Shown here piece by piece: positions 39,501-45,833 of a stretch of DNA of 45,833 nucleotides (positions are counted from its first letter, which is position 1; each line of letters opens with the position of its first letter). This stretch comes from Stenotrophomonas lacuserhaii (GTDB lineage Bacteria > Pseudomonadota > Gammaproteobacteria > Xanthomonadales > Xanthomonadaceae): NCBI RefSeq assembly GCF_014836545.1, contig NZ_JACSQS010000006.1:49097-94929 (forward strand), given 5' to 3'. The notes beneath the pieces were generated by a model. The model was not told the DNA's origin, made no database searches, and was given only the letters and a program-made list of their open reading frames with translations. The position numbers and the translations under genes are program-made.

Positions 39501-39602
39501 CGAGCCGGTGGTGCTCTGTGCGGAGGCCGCGCCGATGATCGACATCAGGGCCACGACGATGCTGGTCCGCTTCAATGTTGCGGCCCGCTTGATGCTGCTC
39601 AT
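36579..39602 (-). CDS. Oar-like TonB-dependent receptor
   Basis: Outer-membrane receptor of 1007 residues. A signal peptide ends ASA near residue 28. It is followed by a carboxypeptidase-regulatory-like beta domain (about 30-105, NGRYTLGALPVGKYTVTL), then a plug (SVITSEQLDVLPLGRSAEAI), then a long barrel ending in the aromatic ASYDF. The order carboxypeptidase-like domain, plug, barrel is that of Oar-type receptors common in xanthomonads; the ligand is unknown. Start at 39602, with AAGGAG six bases upstream. Convergent with the M13 gene. Confidence 0.92.
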   Translation of the reverse strand: MSSIKRAATLKRTSIVVALMSIIGAASAQSTTGSLYGSAPGAAGASIIVESDSGLKRTVEVNANGRYTLGALPVGKYTVTLQRDGKVVQQRDNVQLKVGAGTDVSFAEAAATTLETVTVTAAQLPKIDVTNTVSRSVITSEQLDVLPLGRSAEAIALLAPGVVAGSGAFLNGSRASLSFGGASVSENAYYLNGFNATNPLNNIGGVSLPYGSIDQQETFTGGYGASYGRSTGGVINQLGKRGTNQWHYGVQATWQPGSLAESPRDIRYPGASLPPGYELQDPTLPGSLYRSRRGDRADRTTYSGYVSGPLIEDRLFFHLAGEYDRSSGALTNSIESAQQGRRHYTLDAPKFYGKIDWNINDSNTLEYTRIQNTDRYDAYYRAYDYPTRQEGERTGTFANTTKLKDNFDIFKFTSYLSDDLTLSALWGRSRQRNLDANPLDSSNPFISGANNQDPSITGGTPIRNDQPAINDKASNAGSTTRGLRVDLEYRIGDHELTAGIDNMTFQANNEGQAMTGPGHAWIYSRVAPGSSPSPGFGITPPGGDGYFVQKYIFSSTTSMSLQQKAYYLQDRWQVTPDWLLTLGLRNDKFTNYNSAGVAYVESGDQWAPRLGAAWDVFGDSSLKVFANLGRYYLALPNSVAIRGASASTYTREYFTYSGIDANGNPTGLTALGPGPVSSNNEYGQTPDPRSVAPADLKSQYQDELILGFEKTLGDSWNSGAKATYRRLQTAIDDTCDAGRIGDKLDAMGVDPSTLDIPGCVIFNPGKRNTFLVKKRDGSGYVPVSMSGEDWGLGGQKAKRDYVAVDLFIEHPMRNNWYGRVDYTWSRNFGNTEGQVKSDLGQDDVSKTQDWDSSYLMEYAGGYLANDRRHQLKGYGAYQFTDEWTASATLRVMSGAPKTCLGFYGADESDPVGYGSSYHYCNGSPSRPGDAGRQPWTARVDLGVMYRPAFAQKRLAFGLDVFNVFNQRRPLQSESKYEEGPYTGSNTYGIGTYFTAPRSARLTASYDF

Positions 39603-39757
39603 GCAAACTCCTTGTCCAAGGGGAAGCAGGCCGCGGTCCACCGCAGATCTGCAACGCAAGTTGAACAAGCAGCTGAACCGCAGGCCTATGACGAAAACGA
39701 CATGAGAGCGTTTCGGGGTCGATGACGGCGCTCGGTTACGCAATCAGCTTGCCCCGG

Positions 39758-40240
39758 TCACACAGGCGCGACAGCCGGAAGCGGGGTTCCGGCCACTCGC
39801 GACATCCGCATTTCACTCTGGTCCGCGTCCAGCGTTCCTCGATAGGCCACGATCCGCCCCGGCACGCCCCACACCGACCAGCGCCGCGGCAGCAACTGCA
39901 GCCGGCCGCCGTCCACCACCAGCGCCAGGGCGAGGTCGATCAGCCCGAAGCGTTCGACCAGCAGGGCTCCGTTGCGGCCCACGCCCGCGCTCTGCAGCGA
40001 AGAGAAGGTCCTGCCGGCGAAGCGGCGCGTACGATCATGCCGCCGCGATGCTCGCCGGACTTCAGCCGGTTCAGCACCCGATGGACAGCGGGGACAGCGG
40101 GGACAGCGGCTGCAGCGAAGGCAGGCGCAGGCGATGACGCGCGGTGGCCAGCAGGTTGAGCTGCCGGGTGCATCGCAGCCCTCGCGACGCAGCATCACCG
40201 GCGCGCCGGCATAGCCCACCACCGCGCGCATGAGGTTCAG
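39758..40240 (-). pseudogene. remnant of saccharopine-dehydrogenase / DUF4166 genes
   Basis: The frame is open but the protein looks patched. Its last part reads RTRRFAGRTFSS, LLVERFGLIDLALALVVDGG, RRWSVWGVP then GRIVAYRGTLDAD. This is the DUF4166 pattern with roughly 40 residues missing between WGVP and GRIVAYRG. The first part, LMRAVVGYAGAPVMLRREG, resembles the C-terminal region of saccharopine-dehydrogenase-like proteins that often precede DUF4166. Between them lies a Cys/Pro/Arg-rich stretch at a tandem repeat. I read it as a deleted, frameshifted remnant. It fills most of the 770-base gap between the receptor and the VOC gene; nothing else is seen there. Similarities are from memory. 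Confidence 0.45.
40083..40109. repeat. three tandem copies of a 9-bp unit
   Basis: GGACAGCGG occurs three times head to tail without change, inside the suspected pseudogene. Nine-base units keep the reading frame; copy number may vary between strains. Confidence 0.85.
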
Positions 40241-40374
40241 ACCGATGCCGGCGTGGCGTTGCGTCCGTGTCCGCGCTGCCGACAGGGTAGCGTGGCAGCG
40301 GCTCGGTAGAGCACGATCCGGGATTAACACTGGCCGTGCTATCGCTGCACGCTCGTCCCTGAGGGAGCACCACC

Positions 40375-40851
40375 ATGGTCCACAAGAACACGGTCTGCAT
40401 CTGGTACGACAACGGCGCGCTGGAAGCGGCCACCTTCTACGCACAGACCTTCCCGGACAGCAGGGTGGTCGCCGTCCACCATGCGCCGGGTGACTTTCCA
40501 TCAGGCAGCCAGGGCGACGTGCTGACGGTGGAGTTCACCGTCTGCGGGCTGCCCTGCGTCGGCCTCAATGGTGGCCCCGCCTTCCGCCAGACCGAAGCGT
40601 TTTCGCTGCAGGTTGCCACCGAAGACCAGGCCGAGACCGACCGGCTGTGGAATGCCATCGTCGGCAACGGGGGCCAGCAAAGCGCCTGCGGCTGGTGCAA
40701 GGACCGCTGGGGCGTGTCCTGGCAGATCACCCCACGTATCCTGCTGGAGTCCGTCACCAGTAAAGACAAGGCGCTGGCCAAGCGCGCCTTCGACGCCATG
40801 ATGACCATGCACAGGATCGACATCGCCACCATCGAGGCCGCCATCCGGTGA
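40375..40851 (+). CDS. VOC-family protein (PhnB-like)
   Basis: A 158-residue vicinal-oxygen-chelate-fold protein of the group often labelled PhnB or 3-demethylubiquinone methyltransferase-like. The opening NTVCIWYDNGALEAATFYA with the TFPDSRV segment, and the central TVCGLPCVGLNGGPAF, fit the family. ATG at 40375 has GGGAG upstream. The function is unknown; the methyltransferase label in databases is not supported by a cofactor motif. A REP hairpin begins six bases after the stop. Confidence 0.85.
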   Translation: MVHKNTVCIWYDNGALEAATFYAQTFPDSRVVAVHHAPGDFPSGSQGDVLTVEFTVCGLPCVGLNGGPAFRQTEAFSLQVATEDQAETDRLWNAIVGNGGQQSACGWCKDRWGVSWQITPRILLESVTSKDKALAKRAFDAMMTMHRIDIATIEAAIR

Positions 40852-40857
40852 GCGCAC

Positions 40858-40878
40858 GTGACGGCCAGCGGCCGCCAC
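40858..40878. repeat. REP hairpin after the VOC gene
   Basis: GTGACGGCC-AGC-GGCCGCCAC, a nine-pair stem with one mismatch, same type as those at 22398 and 7583. It lies between convergent genes. Confidence 0.65.
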
Positions 40879-40892
40879 TCCCCTGGCCTGTC

Positions 40893-41564
40893 TTACTTGA
40901 TCGAGCGCAGGTGGTTCGGGCGCTTCGGCGGGCCCGGTGGGCGCGGCTTGAACGGCGGCTGGCCGCGCCAATAGCGGATCAGCAACCAGCCGAACAACAT
41001 GCCACCCAGGTGCGCGAAGTGGGCCACGCCCGGCTGCCAGCCGGTGGCGCCCAGCACCAGTTCGCCTACGCCGAACAGGATCACGAAGGTGCGCGCCTTC
41101 ATCGGAATCGGCGGGAACAGCAGCATCACCCGCTGGTTCGGGAACAGCATGCCGTAGGCCAGCAGCAGGCCGAACACGCCGCCGGAAGCCCCCAGCACCG
41201 TGGCCGGATTTTCCATCAGGCTGCCCACCAACAGCTGGCACAGGCCCGCGCCGGCCACGCAGACCAGGTAGAAGGTCAGGAAGCGCTTCTCGCCCCAGGT
41301 CTGTTCCAGCGGTGCGCCGAACATGAAAACGGCGAGCATGTTGAAGAACAGATGGCCGAAGCTGCCGTGCAGGAAACCGTAGGTCAGCAGCTGCCACGGC
41401 TGGAAATTGCCGCCGGGCGAAAAGGCATCGAAGCTGCCCTGCAGCGGTTGCAGCATGAACGGTGCGAAGGTGGCATCGCCCAGCAGGAACGGCTGCTGCA
41501 GCAGGAACAGGATCGCGTTGGCGATCAGCAACGCCTTGGTAACGGTGGGCAGTCGCGGAAGCAT
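40893..41564 (-). CDS. rhomboid-family serine protease
   Basis: Intramembrane serine protease of 223 residues with six or so membrane helices. The catalytic Ser127 is in GASGG and His185 in HFAHLGG; HGSFGHLFFNM (66-76) holds the conserved His71 and Asn75 region. All catalytic residues are present. The basic, proline-rich tail PPFKPRPPGPPKRP is cytosolic. Start at 41564 has GAGG upstream; the ATG at 41594 lies within the likely -10 box TATGAT. Confidence 0.93.
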   Translation of the reverse strand: MLPRLPTVTKALLIANAILFLLQQPFLLGDATFAPFMLQPLQGSFDAFSPGGNFQPWQLLTYGFLHGSFGHLFFNMLAVFMFGAPLEQTWGEKRFLTFYLVCVAGAGLCQLLVGSLMENPATVLGASGGVFGLLLAYGMLFPNQRVMLLFPPIPMKARTFVILFGVGELVLGATGWQPGVAHFAHLGGMLFGWLLIRYWRGQPPFKPRPPGPPKRPNHLRSIK

Positions 41565-41589
41565 GGGGGCATCCTCTGGAACGGCCTCC

Positions 41590-41595
41590 ATCATA
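41590..41595 (-). promoter_or_regulatory. -10 box of the rhomboid gene
   Basis: TATGAT on the minus strand, giving a start near 41583 and a leader of about 19 bases with GAGG before the ATG at 41564. The box contains the first in-frame ATG, which is therefore not the start. Confidence 0.5.
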
Positions 41596-41656
41596 ACGGC
41601 AGCGCCCGTGGATGGCGTTGTCTTCAGCCGCTCACGCGTTCAGCCCGCTAGCACGC

Positions 41657-42028
41657 TCAGCGCGGTCCCCAGATCTCCGCGTCCAGCGCCTGCGCCGGAT
41701 CCAGCGCAGGCATCCGCACGCGCCCTCGTTCCACCACCACGCCTTCGGCACGCAGGCGCTGGCTCTGCTCGCGCCAGCCGCGCGAACCTTCCGGCATGGC
41801 GATGCGGCCATCCGCGCGCAGCACGCGGTGCCACGGCAGCTGCGGATCATCGTTCATGCCCAGCACGCGCGCGGTCAGCCGCGCCCTGCCCGGCAACCCG
41901 GCGCGCGCGGCAACCTGCCCGTATCCCATCACCTGCCCGGCCGGAATGGCGCGGATCACCGCCAGGATGCGCTCGCGCGCCTGCTCCGGGGTCAGCGCCG
42001 CAGGCGGGTCACCAGCAGCACCCCGCAC
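41657..42028 (-). CDS. alkyltransferase-like protein (ATL)
   Basis: DNA-binding homologue of O6-methylguanine methyltransferase in which the acceptor cysteine is replaced by tryptophan: PWHRV (65-69) where the enzyme has PCHRV. ATL proteins bind alkylated guanine and hand it to nucleotide excision repair. Helix-turn-helix residues (YGQVAARAGLPGRARLTARV) are present. The first available GTG, at 42028, lies inside the end of the EamA gene and gives 123 residues; similarity begins about residue 12, beside a CTG that overlaps the EamA stop, so the true start is uncertain. Confidence 0.85.
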   Translation of the reverse strand: MRGAAGDPPAALTPEQARERILAVIRAIPAGQVMGYGQVAARAGLPGRARLTARVLGMNDDPQLPWHRVLRADGRIAMPEGSRGWREQSQRLRAEGVVVERGRVRMPALDPAQALDAEIWGPR

Positions 42029-42909
42029 AGCACCAGCACGGTGCCGGCGATCTGCGCCGGGCCCATCGGTTCGTCGAGCAGCCATAGACTCATCACGATC
42101 GTGGAAACCGGCCCGAGCATACCGACCTGCGCGGCCAGCGACGAGCCGATGCGCTTGACCGCCAGCATGATCGCCATCACCGGCAGCACCGTACAGACCG
42201 TTGCGTTGACCAGCGACAGCCACTGCACCGCTGCCGGTGCCTGCCACAGCAGCGGCCATGGATGGGTCAGGCCGAAATGCAGCAGCACCAGCACGCAGGC
42301 CACGCAGCTGGCCTGCGCGGTCAGCCGCACCGCGCCGATGCGCGCCACCACCTGCCCGCTGCCGAACAGATACAGCGCGTAGCTGATCGCACTGCCGAGC
42401 ACCAGCAGACTGCCAAGCACGATCTGCCCGCCTTCGCGCTGCAGGTCGTGGCCGAACGCCACCAGTACGCCGGCGTAGCTGAGCGCCAGCGCGGCCAGTT
42501 GCCAACGGCCCGGGCGTTGCCGCGCCAGCAGTACGTTGATCAGCAGCACCAGGGTCGGGTTGAGGTACAGGATCAGTCGTTCCAGCGTCACGCTGATGTA
42601 CTGCAGCCCCTGGAAATCCAGCCAGCTGGACAGGTAATAGCCGGTGAAACCCAGCCACAGGATGCGCGCGCGGTCAGCCCAGCCCAGCGATGCGGCACGG
42701 CGCGAGGACCCCCAGGCCAGCAGCAGGAACAGCGGAAACGCCATCGCCATGCGCAGCGCCAGCAATGTGGTCGGATCCACGCCATGGCGCAGGCCCAGCT
42801 TCACGATGACGGCCTTGCCGGACGCTGCCACCGCACCGATCGCAGCCAGCCCGATGCCTCCCAGCGCGATGCGGGTGGACGAGGTGGCGATAGGCGAAGG
42901 GGCGCTCAT
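41992..42909 (-). CDS. EamA/DMT-family transporter
   Basis: Drug/metabolite transporter of 305 residues with about ten membrane helices in two EamA repeats (first about 12-140, second about 155-300). Typical segments are LRMAMAFPLFLLLA, LQYISVTLERLILYLNPTLV and the repeat-two ending LDEPMGPAQIAGTVLVLCGV. The substrate is unknown. Start at 42909, as the upstream ATG at 42921 lies in the likely -10 box. Overlaps the ATL gene. Confidence 0.88.
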   Translation of the reverse strand: MSAPSPIATSSTRIALGGIGLAAIGAVAASGKAVIVKLGLRHGVDPTTLLALRMAMAFPLFLLLAWGSSRRAASLGWADRARILWLGFTGYYLSSWLDFQGLQYISVTLERLILYLNPTLVLLINVLLARQRPGRWQLAALALSYAGVLVAFGHDLQREGGQIVLGSLLVLGSAISYALYLFGSGQVVARIGAVRLTAQASCVACVLVLLHFGLTHPWPLLWQAPAAVQWLSLVNATVCTVLPVMAIMLAVKRIGSSLAAQVGMLGPVSTIVMSLWLLDEPMGPAQIAGTVLVLCGVLLVTRLRR

Positions 42910-42919
42910 ACAGCGCGCC

Positions 42920-42925
42920 ATTATC
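42920..42925 (-). promoter_or_regulatory. -10 box of the EamA gene
   Basis: GATAAT on the minus strand, only 11 bases before the ATG at 42909. A transcript starting the usual distance downstream would have a leader of a few bases at most, so the message may be nearly leaderless. Confidence 0.45.
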
Positions 42926-42959
42926 GCACGGGTGCGGCCCTGCCCTTCGTCGTGCTGCA

Positions 42960-42981
42960 TGCCGACCGAGGTCGGCACTAC
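42960..42981. repeat. GTAG (SMAG-type) unit after gor
   Basis: On the minus strand, GTAG then TGCCGACC-TC-GGTCGGCA. It begins four bases after the gor stop and lies upstream of the EamA gene. Confidence 0.8.
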
Positions 42982-42985
42982 GCGC

Positions 42986-44353
42986 TCAGCCGCGCATCAG
43001 CACGATCTCTTCCGAGGAGGTGGGATGAATCGCCACGGTGTCGTCGAAGTGCGCCTTGGTCGCGCCCATTTTCACCGCCACCGCGAATCCCTGCAGGATC
43101 TCGTCGGCCGCCTCGCCCAGCAGGTGGACGCCGACCACGCGTTCTTCGGCGCCCACGCAGACCAGCTTGAACATGCTGCGCTGGGTGCCGTCGGCCAGCG
43201 CCTGCAGCATCGGCCGGAAATTGCTGTGGTAGGTGCGCACCTCGCCGTACCGGGCGCGCGCCTCCTCTTCGCCCAGGCCGACCATGCCCAACGGGGGATG
43301 CGAGAACACCACGCTGGGGACGTTTTCATAGTCCATTTTCGCGTCCGGCTTGCCGCCGAACAGCCGGTCCATCAGATGCCGCGCAGCGGCGATCGCCACC
43401 GGCGTCAGGCCCACCTTGCCGCCGATGTCCCCCACCGCGTGGATGCTTGGCACGGACGTGTCCTGCCACTCATCGACGATCACCTCGCCGCGGTCACCCA
43501 CCGCCACACCGACCTGCTCCAGGCCGATATCGGTGGAGTTGCCACGCCGGCCGATGGCGAAGAACACCGTGTCGAACACGCTGTCCAGCGGACCATCGTG
43601 GCCCAGCACGCGCACATGCTGGCCATCATCGTCGCGCTGCAGTTCACGCAGGCGGTAGTCGAACTGGATGCGCACCCCCTGATGGCACAGGTTGTCGGCC
43701 AGCTGCGCCGCCAGTTCGCCATCGAAGCGGTCCAGCAGCCGGCCACCGCGCACCAGCAGGGTCACCCGGCTGCCCAGCGCCTGCAGCAATCCGGCCAGCT
43801 CCACCGCGATGTAGCCACCACCGACGATGGCGACCTGCGCCGGTGCGTCGCACAGATTGAAGAAATCATCCGAGACCAGGCCCAGTTCCGCGCCGGGGAT
43901 GTCCGGTCGCTGCGGGTGTGCGCCGGTAGCCAGCAGGATGTGCTCGCCGCTGAGGCGTACCCCGTCGCTGCACTCCACGGTATGCGCATCCACCAGCCGC
44001 CCACGACGTGGCACGCGCACTACGCCGGTCTCGTCCAGGCGCTTGCGATAACTGACATGGATGTTCTCGATATAGCCCTGCCGATGCACCACGAGTTCCT
44101 TCCAGGACAGCGCCGGACGCAGCGGGACGTCGAAGCCCATTGCACGTGCCAGTCCGATGCGTCCGGCCAGGTCGGCGGCCAGCCACATCGCCTTCTTCGG
44201 CACGCAGCCGACGTTGACACAGGTGCCGCCCAGCTCGCCGGGCTCCAGCATCGCCACCTTTTTGCCATGCTGTGCCGCGCGGAAGGCAGCGGCCAGGCCT
44301 CCGGATCCGCCCCCCAGGACGATCAGATCGTAGTCATGCGCAGTGCTTGTCAT
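42986..44353 (-). CDS. gor: glutathione reductase
   Basis: NADPH-dependent flavoenzyme keeping glutathione reduced. The 455 residues show the FAD motif [11 protein letters not shown] (13-23), the redox pair Cys45/Cys50 in [13 protein letters not shown], a NADPH motif [15 protein letters not shown] with arginines in [13 protein letters not shown] that favour NADPH, and the C-terminal HPTSSEE with His443. Start at 44353 fits the family; an ATG at 44407 is rejected. Followed by a GTAG element. Confidence 0.94.
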   Translation of the reverse strand: MTSTAHDYDLIVLGGGSGGLAAAFRAAQHGKKVAMLEPGELGGTCVNVGCVPKKAMWLAADLAGRIGLARAMGFDVPLRPALSWKELVVHRQGYIENIHVSYRKRLDETGVVRVPRRGRLVDAHTVECSDGVRLSGEHILLATGAHPQRPDIPGAELGLVSDDFFNLCDAPAQVAIVGGGYIAVELAGLLQALGSRVTLLVRGGRLLDRFDGELAAQLADNLCHQGVRIQFDYRLRELQRDDDGQHVRVLGHDGPLDSVFDTVFFAIGRRGNSTDIGLEQVGVAVGDRGEVIVDEWQDTSVPSIHAVGDIGGKVGLTPVAIAAARHLMDRLFGGKPDAKMDYENVPSVVFSHPPLGMVGLGEEEARARYGEVRTYHSNFRPMLQALADGTQRSMFKLVCVGAEERVVGVHLLGEAADEILQGFAVAVKMGATKAHFDDTVAIHPTSSEEIVLMRG

Positions 44354-44440
44354 CGGGCTCGCTCGCTTCGTTGCATCAACAGGGGGTGCCAGTGCAAAGC
44401 ATGCCACGACAGGCCGCGCGCCAGACGTGACGGCGCCCGA

Positions 44441-45670
44441 TCAGCGCGCCTGCGGCGTGCGTCGCAGCGGCGGCCACTGCAGGTAAGTCATTGCCCGCCA
44501 CAGCCACTCCATCGGGCCATGGCCGAAGCGTGCCAGCCACCGGTGGCTGATGCCCACCTGCAGCGCGAACAACGCCACGGCGAATACCAGCTGCCACGCC
44601 CGCGGCAGCTGTTCGAACAAGCCCAAGCCATACCCGAAGAACAGCCAGGTGCACAGCAGCGACTGCAGCAGGTAGTGGGTCAGCGCCATCCGCCCCGGGG
44701 CGGCCAGCCAGCCCAGCGCGTGCCGCGCGTGCACGATCCAGCCCAGATAGCCGAGCGCCATCAGCAGGCTGGCCACCGCCGCCAGCGCGTAGGACAGCCC
44801 GGTCTGTACGGTGAACTCGCCAGGCGCCAGGTAGGGGTGCCACGCGGCACTGGCCAGCATCAGCACCACGCCCACGGGCATGGCGATCCAGCGCAGGCGC
44901 GCGTACAGAGGCGCAAAGCGCATGGGGTCGGCCAGTGCACCGCTGCGCGCGAACCAGGCTCCGATCAGGAACATGCCGAAGATCTCCGGGCCGGTGATCA
45001 GGATGCCGCCGATCATGTGGCGCAGGTCGGCCAACCGCTGCACATTGGCCTGCGCCCAGCTTCCCTGGCCGTAGGCGAGGCGCTGCGCCTCGATGACCTC
45101 CTGCGCCGCGCGCATGCTGCCCGCGCTGTCCAGCGGACTGCCACCGCGCGCTGCCGCCCACACCAGCAGCGCGAACAGCAGGCTGAGCCCCACGGCGAAG
45201 GCATACACCAGCGCGCCCATCGCCGGCAGCATCGACAACGGCCAGCGCCGCGTGCCCAGCAGCAGGAAGGACAGCAGCGCATACACCAGCAGGATGTCGC
45301 CGGACCACACCAGCAGCGCGTGGCAGGCGCCGATCAGCAGCAGGGCGACGCTGCGACGCAGGTAGATCGGCGTGAAGTCCCGCCCGGCGCCCTGTGCCCG
45401 CTGGGCCATCACCGCGAATCCGGCGCCGAACAACAGCGAGAACAGCAGGAAGAACTTGCCCTGCACGAACACATACACCAGCGCGTCGGCGAGGTAATCG
45501 ATGCCGTGCCAGTGCGGATCCACCCCGGTGAAGGACAGGTCCAGTGGACCGGTGAACGCTTCGATGTTCATCAACAGGATGCCGAACAGGGCGGCGCCAC
45601 GCAGGATGTCCATCACGGTGATGCGGTCGGCGGTGGTCAGCGGCTGCAGGGCAGGAATCGCGTTGGTCAC
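44441..45670 (-). CDS. DUF418 membrane protein
   Basis: Inner-membrane protein of 409 residues with about ten hydrophobic segments, of the DUF418/YeiB type. Marks are DILRGAALFGILLMNI at the start, FSLLFGAGFAVMAQRA, and the C-terminal GRMALTHYLLQSLLC and FGHGPMEWLWRAMTY. A transport or acyl-transfer role has been proposed for related families, but none can be fixed here. The GTG at 45670 is chosen because it has GGAT upstream and a -10 box at a proper distance; the ATG at 45697 lies inside that box. Confidence 0.9.
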   Translation of the reverse strand: MTNAIPALQPLTTADRITVMDILRGAALFGILLMNIEAFTGPLDLSFTGVDPHWHGIDYLADALVYVFVQGKFFLLFSLLFGAGFAVMAQRAQGAGRDFTPIYLRRSVALLLIGACHALLVWSGDILLVYALLSFLLLGTRRWPLSMLPAMGALVYAFAVGLSLLFALLVWAAARGGSPLDSAGSMRAAQEVIEAQRLAYGQGSWAQANVQRLADLRHMIGGILITGPEIFGMFLIGAWFARSGALADPMRFAPLYARLRWIAMPVGVVLMLASAAWHPYLAPGEFTVQTGLSYALAAVASLLMALGYLGWIVHARHALGWLAAPGRMALTHYLLQSLLCTWLFFGYGLGLFEQLPRAWQLVFAVALFALQVGISHRWLARFGHGPMEWLWRAMTYLQWPPLRRTPQAR

Positions 45671-45695
45671 GGGGGATCCGGGGGTGCGGGGCGCC

Positions 45696-45701
45696 ATTAT
45701 G
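45696..45701 (-). promoter_or_regulatory. -10 box of the DUF418 gene
   Basis: CATAAT on the minus strand with a predicted start near 45689, 19 bases before the GTG at 45670. As in the rhomboid and EamA genes, it contains an in-frame ATG. Confidence 0.45.
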
Positions 45702-45771
45702 CGGTGGGGGTGGGTCGAACGGGTGTGACCCCCCTCGCGGGTGTCTGCTTTTTGAAGCCGCAACTGGGGGT

Positions 45772-45833
<62 letters not shown>

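Noticed and set aside
36849..39725. 958-residue plus-strand frame opposite the TonB-dependent receptor
   Set aside because: No recognisable domain, very rich in Arg, Val, His and Gly, and exactly antisense to a well-supported receptor.

Overview
The window looks like one 45.8-kb chromosomal contig from a high-GC gammaproteobacterium of the Xanthomonadaceae, most likely Stenotrophomonas. Three things point there. The arginine genes are of the xanthomonad type: an N-acetylornithine carbamoyltransferase with Trp77, Glu92, Glu144 and Lys302, and a fused N-acetylglutamate synthase/kinase. Short palindromes beginning with GTAG, the REP type called SMAG in S. maltophilia, hug the ends of many genes. 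The gene set is otherwise typical of the family. The left edge cuts a tRNA-Pro gene and the right edge is a 62-base run of G, so both ends look like assembly limits.

Layout. 1-287: two identical tRNA-Pro(CGG) genes, a sigma70 promoter and a terminator. 410-1630: a CynX-type MFS exporter. 1681-7582: the pgaABCD operon for poly-N-acetylglucosamine, behind a sigma54-like promoter and an upstream perfect dyad. 7579-7764: GTAG repeats and a short duplication. 7751-18216 (minus): one arginine-proline run, argF'-argG-argE-argB(NAGS/K)-GNAT-argC-argH-yciI-proB-proA. 18480-19040 (minus): an exported protein of unknown role. 19216-22344: cysS, sufE and a second MFS transporter. 22429-26224: a LysM lytic transglycosylase (minus), a HerA-like ATPase and greB. 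26353-28592 (minus): rimO and a DUF3025 gene. 28854-30439: a small exported protein, a dienelactone hydrolase, a HIT protein and a 55-residue membrane protein. 30489-31979 (minus): dcd and apbC. 32233-36503: two tandem M13 peptidase genes, the second with its zinc site lost. 36579-39602 (minus): an Oar-like TonB-dependent receptor. 39758-40240 (minus): a decayed gene. 40375-40851: a VOC protein. 40893-45670 (minus): a rhomboid protease, an alkyltransferase-like protein, an EamA transporter, glutathione reductase and a DUF418 membrane protein.

How the genes work together. The pga genes form a full polysaccharide machine: PgaC/PgaD synthesise, PgaB trims, PgaA exports. The arg block carries the acetylated xanthomonad route from glutamate through N-acetylornithine and N-acetylcitrulline to arginine; only argD is absent. 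The proline genes follow at its end, so two glutamate-derived pathways may share a transcript. Most of the remainder is conserved housekeeping.

I saw no phage, insertion sequence, CRISPR array or defence island. The most unusual signals are the putative RpoN control of pga, the dead M13 paralogue, REP elements that supply stop codons and one N-terminus, and a degraded saccharopine-dehydrogenase/DUF4166 remnant.
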